This document shows, in pieces, positions 1 through 6,395 of a stretch of 10,458 nt of DNA. The stretch comes from Acetivibrio sp964564015 (GTDB taxonomy: Bacteria > Bacillota > Clostridia > Acetivibrionales > Acetivibrionaceae), in assembly GCA_964564015.1 (NCBI GenBank), contig CAZLZR010000107.1, positions 1-10,458 on the forward strand, in the 5' to 3' direction. Numbering within the stretch: position 1 is the first letter of the stretch; each line of letters opens with the position of its first letter. The notes under the pieces are model-generated. The model searched no databases, was not told the origin of the DNA, and saw nothing but the letters and a program-made list of their open reading frames with translations. Position numbers and translations under genes: made by a program.

Positions 1-213
1 GTAACACCAGAACCAACTACAACAGCAGTGGTAACACCAGAACCAACTACAACAGCAGTAGTAACACCAGAACCAACTACAACAGCAGTGGTAGAAACAC
101 CGACACCAACTGCAACAGCAGTGGTAGAAACACCAACACCAACTGCAACAGCAGTAGAAACACCAACACCAACTGCAACAGCAGTGGTAACACCAACACC
201 ATCTGCAACAAAT
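1..213 (+). repeat. In-frame 30/33-bp tandem repeats encoding Pro/Thr linker
   Basis: Three nearly identical 30-bp units (1-30, 31-60, 61-90) are followed by 33-, 30- and 33-bp variants (91-123, 124-153, 154-186) and a diverged 27-bp unit (187-213). The first three differ only in the third base of one Val codon (gtg/gta). They encode linker decapeptides and undecapeptides typical of scaffoldins. Such near-identity suggests recent expansion and likely length variation between strains. Confidence 0.85.
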
Positions 214-1017
214 AGTAATGGCGGCGGTAGTGGTAGTGGTAATGGTGGTAGTGGCAGCGATGGTGGAAGCGGAAGCGGTGGCAACGGCGGCGGTGGCAAT
301 AATTTACCAACTACACCAACACCAACGGCTACACCAACACCAACGGCTACACCAACACCAACAATGCCTGTTGAGCCTACGGATGATATTCCAGGTCCAG
401 TGGGACCAGGAAGTCATGCTGCATACTTGAAAGGTTATCCGGATGGATTGTTCTTGCCTGACAATAATATTACCAGAGCGGAAGCAGCAACTATCCTGGC
501 TAAGTTATCAGGTGCGGATGTAACATATGTAAATGATAGTATAAGTTTCCCTGATGTTAAGGAAACACATTGGGCATTATGGGCAATTAAGTATGCTACT
601 GATAAAGGTTACTTCGTTGGATATACTGACGGATCATTTAGACCTGATCAGAAAATTACAAGAGCTGAATTTGCAACTATAGTGTATCATTTCCTTGGCA
701 TTGAAGATAAAAACATTACAAACTTCAAGTTCGAAGATGTAAAAGGGCACTGGGCTCAAGTATACATTGAGAAACTTGCTGAATTAAAGTTTATTAGTGG
801 ATATCCTGATGGGACTTTTGCACCGCAATCAAACATTAAGCGTTGTGAAAGTGTGGCTCTTCTAAATAGAGCACTGAAGAGGGGACCATTAAATGGTACA
901 ACACAAGTATTCCCTGATGTACCTGAGAAACACTGGGCGTTTAAAGATATTGCCGAAGGTACATTTGACCACCAATATATTATGGATGGTACTATTGAAA
1001 GAGTATATGTGAAATAA
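1..1017 (+). CDS. scaC: C-terminal part of an SLH-anchored scaffoldin (probable ScaC), 5' end outside window
   Basis: The reading frame is open from base 1, so the start lies upstream; 338 residues are visible. It begins in a Pro/Thr linker built from VTPEPTTTAV and VETPTPTATA units (1-213). A Gly/Ser/Asn-rich linker follows (about 214-303), then a short TPTPTA linker (304-363). Three S-layer homology repeats occupy roughly 415-576, 577-756 and 757-985. Each shows the GYPDG/GYTDG turn, an ITRAE-type motif (ITRAE, ITRAE, IKRCE) and a closing HWA. SLH repeats bind pyruvylated secondary cell-wall polymer, so this end fixes the protein to the Gram-positive surface. No cohesin is visible here; scaffoldin identity is inferred from the linker style and from the ScaD-like gene 470 bp downstream, since scaC precedes scaD in A. 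cellulolyticus. The last about 40 residues resemble the end of the next gene (RALKRGPLNG, DIAEG, DH.Y). An unrelated SLH protein cannot be excluded. Confidence 0.85.
   Translation, partial: VTPEPTTTAVVTPEPTTTAVVTPEPTTTAVVETPTPTATAVVETPTPTATAVETPTPTATAVVTPTPSATNSNGGGSGSGNGGSGSDGGSGSGGNGGGGNNLPTTPTPTATPTPTATPTPTMPVEPTDDIPGPVGPGSHAAYLKGYPDGLFLPDNNITRAEAATILAKLSGADVTYVNDSISFPDVKETHWALWAIKYATDKGYFVGYTDGSFRPDQKITRAEFATIVYHFLGIEDKNITNFKFEDVKGHWAQVYIEKLAELKFISGYPDGTFAPQSNIKRCESVALLNRALKRGPLNGTTQVFPDVPEKHWAFKDIAEGTFDHQYIMDGTIERVYVK
308..363 (+). repeat. 18-bp repeats in second Pro/Thr linker
   Basis: About three copies of an 18-bp unit (acaccaacaccaacggct) encode TPTPTA, between the Gly/Ser linker and the first SLH repeat. 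They are part of the coding sequence and act as a spacer. Confidence 0.7.
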
Positions 1018-1030
1018 ATTTATTAATCTA

Positions 1031-1069
1031 AACTTCCTTACCATTGATAAGATGGTAGGGAAGTTTTTT
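1031..1069 (+). terminator. Intrinsic terminator after the scaC-like gene
   Basis: A 14-bp stem with one G-U pair joins 1031-1044 to 1052-1065 around a 7-base loop and is followed by a T-run. It begins 13 bases after the stop codon, so the SLH gene and scaD are probably separate transcription units. Confidence 0.9.
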
Positions 1070-1075
1070 AATTAC

Positions 1076-1104
1076 TTGAAACTAGAAATGATTTGATATA
1101 TAAT
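1076..1104 (+). promoter_or_regulatory. Candidate sigma-A promoter for scaD
   Basis: TTGAAA (1076-1081) and a perfect TATAAT (1099-1104) are separated by exactly 17 bases, just beyond the upstream terminator. If used, it gives a 5' leader of about 375 nt before scaD. A second TATAAT (1443-1448) lies nearer the gene but lacks a convincing -35 box. Scaffoldin genes in related species can also use SigI-type sigma factors, which was not tested here. Confidence 0.5.
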
Positions 1105-1472
1105 AACATTATAAGGAAACAATAAATAGTATAAAATCAGGGGATTTTTTAGAATTGTAGATAAATCATTATTTAAAGGGGTGTAGTTTGTAGCTAGTCT
1201 TGATTATCGTTATTAAATTGCCAACCTGAACATCATTAATTGATACTATGCCTGATTTGATTTATAGGTTATGTCTAATTAATTCTAAATATCGAAACAT
1301 AATAGCACAAATACAACATAAAAATGTAATTATGGTATTTTAAGAAGGTTAATAAATTAGTTGGATAATTTGAACATTACTAAGTGTTCCACTAAGTTTC
1401 AAATTATTTATATACTTCATGTACCTTCTCAATAATAATACCTATAATAAATTATTTATTTTTTAACTTTGT
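1105..1472 (+). other. Long AT-rich scaD leader with an inverted repeat
   Basis: No gene is seen in this stretch. The clearest structure is a perfect 10-bp inverted repeat, ATAATTTGAA (1365-1374) with TTCAAATTAT (1398-1407). Within it are two direct copies of ACTAAGT (1379-1385, 1391-1397), 12 bp apart, and a short GAACA/TGTTC pair (1372-1376/1385-1389). This could be an operator or an RNA hairpin in the leader; no known riboswitch class is recognised. Confidence 0.4.
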
Positions 1473-1486
1473 GGGAGGAATGTTAA

Positions 1487-4006
1487 ATGAAAAAAGCAAT
1501 AAGTTTGGCTGTCATTTTTCTATTATTAACAACAATGTGCTTTCAAGTGTTTTCTCAGGTACAGGTAAATGCAAGCGGAGATTCTTACATTACAATCGAA
1601 TTTGACAAAACAACAGTAAAGTTGGGAGATATTATAACTGCTACTGTAGTGATAAGTAATATACCGAAATTTTCTGGATATCAAGTAAATATTAAATTTG
1701 ATCCGGAAGTACTGCAAGCTGTGAATCCAATAACAGGCGAGGCGTATAAGAACACAACGTTGCCATTGGCAGGGGAACTCTTAAATGACTCTGATTTCTT
1801 TGCTTTTCCTCAAGTTAAGCATGATTTGGATAATGGAGTACTTAACATTAGTAAGGCATATATAAATATTGAAGACTATAGAAATAGTGGTAGTGAAGAG
1901 AAAACCGGTTCAGTTGCAGTTTTTGGTTTTAAGGTATTAGAGGAGCAGTCAACATCAATAGTCTTCCAAGATTCGCCGATTATACCAAATGCTATAGAGG
2001 GTACTGTTTTAATTGATTGGAATGGGGATAGAATTGCTTCTGGATATGAAGTAAAACAGCCTTCGATGATTAAGGTTGAGGCAGCTTCCACACCAACATC
2101 AGCAGCGACACCAGTAATAACAGCGACGCCAGTAAAAACGGCGACACCAGTAAAAACAACAACACCAGCAACTCCTACAAAAATAGTAACACCGACAAAA
2201 ACAGCAGTACCAACTGCCGTGTCAGATAACAGCTTCATAACAATTGAATTGAACAAAAACACAGCGGTTGTTGGGGATATAATCAAGGCATACATAAAAA
2301 TAAATGATATCCATAATTTTGCCGGATATCATGTCAATATAAAATATGATCCAAAGATACTGCAAGCTGTTGATCCTTTCTCAGGGGATGCTTACAATAA
2401 AAAGTCATTGCCATCTGATGGTAATATCTTGGTTAAGTCAGAGTATAGTCCTTTCCAAGAGGCTGATAATGACGTTGATAAAGGAATCTTGAATATTGCC
2501 AAAGCGTACCTTAATTTTGATGAATACAGATCGGATAACTCTCCCGAAGAGGATGGGACATTGGGTATAATTGGGTTTAAAGTGTTAGCAGAAGGAACTA
2601 CCAATATACGCTTTGAAAATGCAAAGAGCATTCCGAATGGAATAACCGGGACTATGCTTCTTGACTGGAATGGAAACAGAATAAGTACGGGATATTCTGT
2701 TTTGCAAGCAAGCAGTATAAAAGCATCAAAATCATCGGCAAGTCCAACTAATACGTCAATAAAAACGCCAACACCAATAAAAACTGTCACACCAACACCA
2801 ACAAAAACTGTTACACCAACACCGACGAAAACTGTCACACCTATACCGACAGGACTTCAGGTAAAAATAGACTCGGACGAAGCTAACTATGGTGAACAGA
2901 TAACAGTTCCGGTGAAGTTTGTTAACGTTCCAGCTAAAGGCTTAAGTGCAATAGATATGGAAATAAGATATGATAGAAGTAAACTTAAATACTTAAGTTC
3001 ATCGGCAGGAAGTATTGTACCTAATCCAGATATAAATTTTGCAATAAATAAGGAATCCGATGGAGTATTAAAGCTTGTGTTCCTTGACCATACAATGAAT
3101 AATGGATATATAAAATCAGACGGAACATTTTTAAGGCTGAATTTTGAGGCAATAACTACAAATAAAACAACAACCATTATAGAGATAGATGAAGCAACAT
3201 TCGGGGATAGAGAACTGAAGAGTGTAAGAGCGACCATTACATCAGGAACTATAAAATTGAATTACAGCGGGTATGTAACACCAACACCTACATCTACAAA
3301 AACCGTTACGCCTACAAAAACTACTTCAGTAAAAACTACACCAAGCGGTGGTTCTGTTACAGAACCTGATGAAGATATACCAGCAGGTGTAATAACCGGA
3401 GAGCATAGTGCATATCTCAAAGGATATACAGACGGTTGTTTCAGACCTAAGAAGGAGATAACAAGAGCAGAAGCTGCAGTCATAATTGCAAAATTTGTTG
3501 ACAGCAATGATTTAACAAGTACCAGTAGAATTAACTTCCCGGATGTTTCTGAGAAGCATTGGGCGAAAGAGTCCATTGATCTTGTTACAAAGGTTGGATT
3601 GTTCAGGGGGTATCCCGATGGTAGTTTTAAACCTGACGAAACAATAAAAAGAGGTGAATTTGCAGCGGTTATATTTAACTTACTTAAACTAGATGCAAGT
3701 ACAGGTCTGGCTAATAATTTTAGTGATATTGATGACCATTGGGCTAAAAGTTATATCCTAAAACTTGCTAGTCTAAAATACATCAGTGGCTATTCAAACG
3801 GAACATTCATGCCTGATAATAAAATTAAGCGTGATGAATGCGTCGTTTTGGTGAACAGGGCATTAAACAGAGGTCCGTTGAATGGAGCAAAACTTGAATT
3901 CATTGATGTGCCTGAATCATATTGGGCATATAAGGATATTGCAGAAGGATCTATTGATCATAAGTATTATGTAAATGATGATGATGAAGAAGTAATTATC
4001 AAATAA
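1487..4006 (+). CDS. scaD: Anchoring scaffoldin with two type II cohesins, one type I cohesin and SLH repeats (ScaD)
   Basis: This 839-residue cell-surface protein tethers cellulosome parts to the wall. Domains in order: signal peptide 1-29 (MKK, hydrophobic core, likely cut near VNA/SG); cohesin 1 about 33-197; Thr/Pro linker 198-246; cohesin 2 about 249-412; linker 413-455; cohesin 3 about 456-592; linker 593-622; three SLH repeats about 638-826. Cohesins 1 and 2 share type II hallmarks (ITIEL/FDK, GDIITA, GYQVNIK, LIDWNGDRI or LLDWNGNRI) and should bind the type II dockerin of a primary scaffoldin. Cohesin 3 is shorter and type I-like (ITVPVKFVNVP, SAGSIVPN, LVFLDHTM, GDRE), expected to bind enzyme dockerins. 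GGGAGG lies 8 bases before the ATG. This architecture matches A. cellulolyticus ScaD; the dockerin preferences are inferred from that protein. Confidence 0.93.
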   Translation: MKKAISLAVIFLLLTTMCFQVFSQVQVNASGDSYITIEFDKTTVKLGDIITATVVISNIPKFSGYQVNIKFDPEVLQAVNPITGEAYKNTTLPLAGELLNDSDFFAFPQVKHDLDNGVLNISKAYINIEDYRNSGSEEKTGSVAVFGFKVLEEQSTSIVFQDSPIIPNAIEGTVLIDWNGDRIASGYEVKQPSMIKVEAASTPTSAATPVITATPVKTATPVKTTTPATPTKIVTPTKTAVPTAVSDNSFITIELNKNTAVVGDIIKAYIKINDIHNFAGYHVNIKYDPKILQAVDPFSGDAYNKKSLPSDGNILVKSEYSPFQEADNDVDKGILNIAKAYLNFDEYRSDNSPEEDGTLGIIGFKVLAEGTTNIRFENAKSIPNGITGTMLLDWNGNRISTGYSVLQASSIKASKSSASPTNTSIKTPTPIKTVTPTPTKTVTPTPTKTVTPIPTGLQVKIDSDEANYGEQITVPVKFVNVPAKGLSAIDMEIRYDRSKLKYLSSSAGSIVPNPDINFAINKESDGVLKLVFLDHTMNNGYIKSDGTFLRLNFEAITTNKTTTIIEIDEATFGDRELKSVRATITSGTIKLNYSGYVTPTPTSTKTVTPTKTTSVKTTPSGGSVTEPDEDIPAGVITGEHSAYLKGYTDGCFRPKKEITRAEAAVIIAKFVDSNDLTSTSRINFPDVSEKHWAKESIDLVTKVGLFRGYPDGSFKPDETIKRGEFAAVIFNLLKLDASTGLANNFSDIDDHWAKSYILKLASLKYISGYSNGTFMPDNKIKRDECVVLVNRALNRGPLNGAKLEFIDVPESYWAYKDIAEGSIDHKYYVNDDDEEVIIK

Positions 4007-4033
4007 TTTTAGTTTATAAAATGTTACATTCAA

Positions 4034-4067
4034 AAAGCTGCCCTTGCTCAGTAACAAGGGCAGCTTT
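4034..4067. terminator. Bidirectional intrinsic terminator between convergent genes
   Basis: A perfect 13-bp stem (4034-4046 with 4055-4067) surrounds an 8-base loop, with A-rich sequence on the left and T-rich sequence on the right. It lies between the scaD stop (4006) and the stop of the minus-strand transglutaminase-like gene (4072), so it can end transcription from both sides. Confidence 0.9.
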
Positions 4068-4071
4068 ATAT

Positions 4072-4914
4072 TTAGTATTCAGAAATTTTTTCGTGGTCTA
4101 CATTAAAATCCTTATTATCAAAGTAATTTGTATTTAGGCTATGCGCAAATGTAGTATCTACATTTACCCAACGTTCTTCTTCGGATAAATATATTTCATT
4201 CCAAGCATGAAGTTCACTTCGATAAGGATTGACAAAGTTTCCTTTTATGACTTTTACCTGAAGGCCAACAGCCCTTCCAAGTGCGGCTACCAGCATAGAA
4301 TAGTCATAACATACACCGGACTTTGTTTTTAGTGTGTACAAAGCACCATATTCATTATCATAGTTTTTATTTAGCTGCCTATAGTACTTATCGTAATCAT
4401 ATTCAATATTTTTGGCTACCCAATTATAGATCGACAATGCTTTATCTTTATCAGTTGTTGAGTATTGAGTGATGCTCTTAGCGAGGGCAATTATTTCTGC
4501 ATTATCACTCTCTGCGTGCTTAGTAGGTACAAGGAACCTATTAACTTCTACCGTATTTTGGACTTCGACTCTAGGGCCGTATGAATAGGTCCTGTCATAT
4601 TCATGAACCACTACAGAAATTTGATATTTGCCTATTCCGTCAATTAGCCATATTTCTTCATGGTATTTACCATTGTCCAGTGCTATATCATACCATGTTG
4701 AAATATCACCCTTTGAAACAATTACCTTAATCTTACTTTTGGATGTGTTTCCGGCAACGGTAATCTTACCTTCAACAGAATAAGGTAGCTTTTGAAGTGC
4801 AACACCATTAGATACAATGGAAGGCGTCTGAGCAGCAACAAATGGTTGTACTGAATTTAAGCAGATAGTAAGAACAATGAGTAATAGTGCAAAATGCTTT
4901 AGTGAATTTTTCAT
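4072..4914 (-). CDS. Exported transglutaminase-fold protein under c-di-GMP riboswitch control
   Basis: This is a 280-residue secreted or surface protein. Residues 1-28 form a signal peptide (MKNSLKHFALLLIVL, then FVAAQ); the middle (about 45-125) looks like a beta-rich domain. Residues about 150-257 are a transglutaminase-like core (PF01841 type) with an apparent triad: Cys202 (SGVCYDYS), His236 (ELHAWNEIY) and Asp253 (WVNVDTTF). Such folds act as cysteine proteases, amidases or cross-linking enzymes; the substrate is unknown. I chose the ATG at 4914 because GGGAGGA sits 6 bases upstream and a signal peptide follows at once. The frame stays open upstream to an ATG at 5007, but those 31 extra residues would be translated from the riboswitch RNA. 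The gene is convergent with scaD and seems to be alone in its transcript. A role in trimming or linking surface proteins is inference. Confidence 0.88.
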   Translation of the reverse strand: MKNSLKHFALLLIVLTICLNSVQPFVAAQTPSIVSNGVALQKLPYSVEGKITVAGNTSKSKIKVIVSKGDISTWYDIALDNGKYHEEIWLIDGIGKYQISVVVHEYDRTYSYGPRVEVQNTVEVNRFLVPTKHAESDNAEIIALAKSITQYSTTDKDKALSIYNWVAKNIEYDYDKYYRQLNKNYDNEYGALYTLKTKSGVCYDYSMLVAALGRAVGLQVKVIKGNFVNPYRSELHAWNEIYLSEEERWVNVDTTFAHSLNTNYFDNKDFNVDHEKISEY

Positions 4915-4920
4915 AATAAT

Positions 4921-4927
4921 TCCTCCC
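4921..4927 (-). promoter_or_regulatory. Ribosome binding site overlapping riboswitch 2 stem
   Basis: GGGAGGA is 6 bases before the ATG at 4914 and fixes the start. Its GGG (4925-4927) belongs to an AAAGGG segment that can pair with CCCTTT at the 5' edge of the second riboswitch (5013-5018, minus strand), so aptamer folding could hide it. Confidence 0.75.
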
Positions 4928-5018
4928 TTTTTCGGTAACTCAGCCATCATAGTTATTAAACCGTAGACCTGAAGTTTTGCGTCCTCAATTTTCATTGAGT
5001 TTGCCAATGTCGAAAGGG
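4925..5018 (-). ncRNA. Cyclic di-GMP-I (GEMM-I) riboswitch, gene-proximal copy
   Basis: Read on the minus strand, this has the GEMM-I core in order. GGCAAAC is followed by a 6-bp P2 stem (CTCAAT/ATTGAG) capped by a GAAA tetraloop, then the near-invariant GACGCAAA. A P3 arm follows with a receptor-like TCTACGG...ACTATGA pair, closing with GGCTGAGTTACCG. The outer pairing CCCTTT/AAAGGG (5013-5018 with 4925-4930) runs into the Shine-Dalgarno sequence. This class binds cyclic di-GMP. The placement suggests control of translation, with ligand stabilising the stem and lowering expression; the direction is inferred. Confidence 0.9.
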
Positions 5019-5040
5019 TTTAGCTTAAGAGATATGAAAT

Positions 5041-5076
5041 AACAAAAATGCTCTCGTTGGGATTACCAAAAGAGCA
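5041..5076 (-). terminator. Intrinsic terminator between the two riboswitches
   Basis: On the minus strand, TGCTCT (5076-5071) pairs with AGAGCA (5054-5049), and TTGG with CCAA inside it across a small bulge, with a 5-base loop. TTTTTG follows directly. Its place just after the first aptamer suggests transcription-level control of the same gene. Confidence 0.8.
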
Positions 5077-5097
5077 CTTAAGATATAATCTCTTAAA

Positions 5098-5180
5098 CAC
5101 CTGGCAACCCGGCTGTCATAGTCAAATGACCGTAGACCCGTAGTTTTGCGTCACTATCTTTCGATAGATTTGCCCTTTAC
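5098..5180 (-). ncRNA. Cyclic di-GMP-I (GEMM-I) riboswitch, promoter-proximal copy
   Basis: On the minus strand, GGGCAAAT leads into a P2 hairpin (CTATC-GAAA-GATAG) with the GAAA tetraloop, then GACGCAAA. A P3 arm carries the same TCTACGG...ACTATGA receptor-like pair as the second copy, closing with GCCGGGTTGCC. Both aptamers keep the conserved core while their stem sequences differ, as expected for two functional elements rather than a recent duplication. This copy lies about 25 nt after the predicted transcription start and is followed by the terminator at 5041-5076, which it may regulate. Confidence 0.92.
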
Positions 5181-5210
5181 AAATGCATATATTTAATTGT
5201 TGCTAATATC

Positions 5211-5239
5211 ATTATACTACAAACTTGCAAGCAATACAA
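5211..5239 (-). promoter_or_regulatory. Promoter for the tandem-riboswitch leader
   Basis: On the minus strand, TTGTAT (5239-5234) and a perfect TATAAT (5216-5211) are separated by 17 bases, upstream of the first aptamer, with a start expected near 5204. An 8-bp palindrome, CTTGCAAG (5224-5231), sits in the spacer and could be an operator. Confidence 0.6.
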
Positions 5240-5397
5240 TGGGACTATAGTACTTGAGGGAAGCATTTAATGTAGTTCAAATTACATATTTAGCATAGGA
5301 CGATAGAAGAAAAGGTGAACTTTTTTTAAAAGTATTGCGTCTAATTATTGTGCCTCTTGCGCATGGGATGGAATTAAATCAGGGGGGATTGGGATTT

Positions 5398-5571
5398 ATG
5401 AAGGGATATAGCTACACTGAAATTGGAATGCTTGTAGGAGCTGCAGTAGGAGGCGCTATTGTATTATTGGGGTTTACAGTTTGGAATAGTTTAATGTTAT
5501 ATATTTTAGCAGGTCTATCTATATTGCTGGGAGTATTTGCAGGTAACATGGCAGAGAAAAAACGAATGTAG
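5398..5571 (+). CDS. Small two-helix membrane protein
   Basis: This encodes a 57-residue hydrophobic protein with two predicted membrane helices, about residues 9-29 (Gly/Ala-rich, GMLVGAAVGGAIVLLG) and 31-49 (LMLYILAGLSILLGVFAG). The tail MAEKKRM is short and positively charged, probably cytoplasmic. I chose the ATG at 5398 because AGGGGGG lies 10 bases upstream; a TTG at 5335 would add 21 less convincing residues. The helix-turn-helix layout and Gly spacing loosely resemble small integral membrane proteins of the DUF2273 kind, but I cannot confirm that. The function is unknown. Its upstream region is shared, divergently, with the riboswitch-controlled gene, and no clear promoter is seen. 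Confidence 0.7.
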   Translation: MKGYSYTEIGMLVGAAVGGAIVLLGFTVWNSLMLYILAGLSILLGVFAGNMAEKKRM

Positions 5572-5606
5572 AAATAAAATATGTGAAATTTAACCATGGA
5601 TTATTT

Positions 5607-5636
5607 TTGCAAATCACAAATAAGTACAGGTAATAT
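5607..5636 (+). promoter_or_regulatory. Candidate promoter for the 114-residue protein gene
   Basis: TTGCAA (5607-5612) and TAATAT (5631-5636) are spaced 18 bases apart, about 35-45 bases before the strong ribosome binding site at 5669. This is a sequence match only. Confidence 0.35.
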
Positions 5637-5679
5637 TTGAAATAATAGATTCATCATAAAATATAGAAGGGAGGAATCT

Positions 5680-6024
5680 ATTATAGGCACAAATAATTAT
5701 GATAGAGAATTAGATTTGGTGAACGAACTGGAAGTTATGGAGAAAGAAGCATGCAACATACCGAACCTATTTGCTGAAATATTAAAAGATGAGATTAATG
5801 CAAATGATGAGAAACGGCTATATAATGGATTTAAAAGAATTATCAAAAAATATGCTGAAGATAAAAAAGCCCGGGAAGTTATAGATGAAATTATGCGGGT
5901 ATTGTGCGGTGGTGCAGCTATCTATGAGATTCTTCAGGTTACAAGGGAGGAAATTGTAGATCCGACTTTGACAACAGGGATAACAACAGAAATGGAATGT
6001 AATACTGATAATATAGAACAATAA
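5680..6024 (+). CDS. Hypothetical helical protein with a probable non-ATG start
   Basis: I do not recognise this gene. The product is a charged, mostly helical, probably cytoplasmic protein of about 114 residues with no signal peptide or membrane segment. It has an acidic N-terminal half (LVNELEVMEKEA, LFAEILKDEINAND), a basic helix (RLYNGFKRIIKKYAEDKKA), then VIDEIMRVLCGGAAIYEIL and an acidic/Thr-rich tail. An excellent GGGAGG (5669-5674) is followed in frame by ATT (5680, 5-base spacing) and ATA (5683, 8-base spacing), not by ATG, GTG or TTG. The first common start codons are TTG 5716 and GTG 5719, without a ribosome site, then ATG 5737. I therefore place the start at 5680/5683. An ATG-to-ATA change or a sequencing error is possible. 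If TTG 5716 is used the protein has 102 residues. Confidence 0.65.
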   Translation: MIGTNNYDRELDLVNELEVMEKEACNIPNLFAEILKDEINANDEKRLYNGFKRIIKKYAEDKKAREVIDEIMRVLCGGAAIYEILQVTREEIVDPTLTTGITTEMECNTDNIEQ

Positions 6025-6105
6025 AAAGACGAAGTTGGATATTCGAGTTTCTAACAACCAAACATATCATTAATGAAAATTGTAAAAAACATATTTACAC
6101 TTTTT

Positions 6106-6150
6106 GTGCCTTGCACGTTGTAGAAATTATTCGGCTGCGAGGCACTTATT
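6106..6150 (+). terminator. Possible terminator downstream of the hypothetical gene
   Basis: GTGCCTTGCA (6106-6115) and TGCGAGGCAC (6136-6145) form a 10-bp stem with one G-U pair and a 20-base loop. TTATTTTAAT follows, and a T5 run precedes the stem. The long loop and the 80-base distance from the stop codon make it less typical. Confidence 0.45.
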
Positions 6151-6169
6151 TTAATACCTAAAGAAGTAC

Positions 6170-6262
6170 ATTCATTTCCGATATCAAAAAAGACTATCGA
6201 AAGGCTGCTTACTGCAACAAAATACCCTGGCGTCGAATCGACAGAGCAGACTTTTTTCTTAA
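6170..6262. other. Unexplained structured patch
   Basis: This less AT-rich stretch is flanked by AAAAAAGACT (6185-6194) and AGACTTTTTT (6248-6257), which pair with one mismatch. CTGCT and AGCAG pair inside, and GTCGAATCGAC makes a small self-complementary element. No convincing reading frame or known RNA class is recognised. Confidence 0.3.
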
Positions 6263-6277
6263 TATTTAAAAATTTCA

Positions 6278-6306
6278 TTGTTTATAATGCAACCAATGGT
6301 TATAAT
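6278..6306 (+). promoter_or_regulatory. Candidate sigma-A promoter for the methyltransferase gene
   Basis: TTGTTT (6278-6283) and TATAAT (6301-6306) are spaced 17 bases apart and would give a leader of roughly 80 nt before the ATG at 6396. Confidence 0.45.
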
Positions 6307-6395
6307 AAATACTGCCAAGTAATAAGTGAAATAGTAGTGAAAGTTATGATTTAATTATGAGAATTAAATACTAAATAGACTTGAGGTATAATTAC

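Noticed and set aside
1..213. Regular repeats as a possible CRISPR array
   Set aside because: The units are directly adjacent with no unique spacers and encode an in-frame Pro/Thr linker.
77..430. Overlapping frames in the linker region, on either strand
   Set aside because: They are low-complexity by-products of the repeats in the SLH gene; the frame continuing into the SLH repeats is the real one.
1876..3576. Open frames on the minus strand opposite scaD
   Set aside because: They mirror the Thr/Pro-rich linkers and cohesins (GVAVFTGV-type repeats), have no ribosome sites and lie inside a clearly coding gene.
4915..5007. 31-residue N-terminal extension of the transglutaminase-like protein
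   Set aside because: It is translated from the riboswitch core, lacks a ribosome site, and would bury the signal peptide that begins at 4914.
6051..6278. 75-codon frame on the minus strand
   Set aside because: It has no ribosome site, no recognisable composition or motif, and covers the hairpin-prone intergenic segment.
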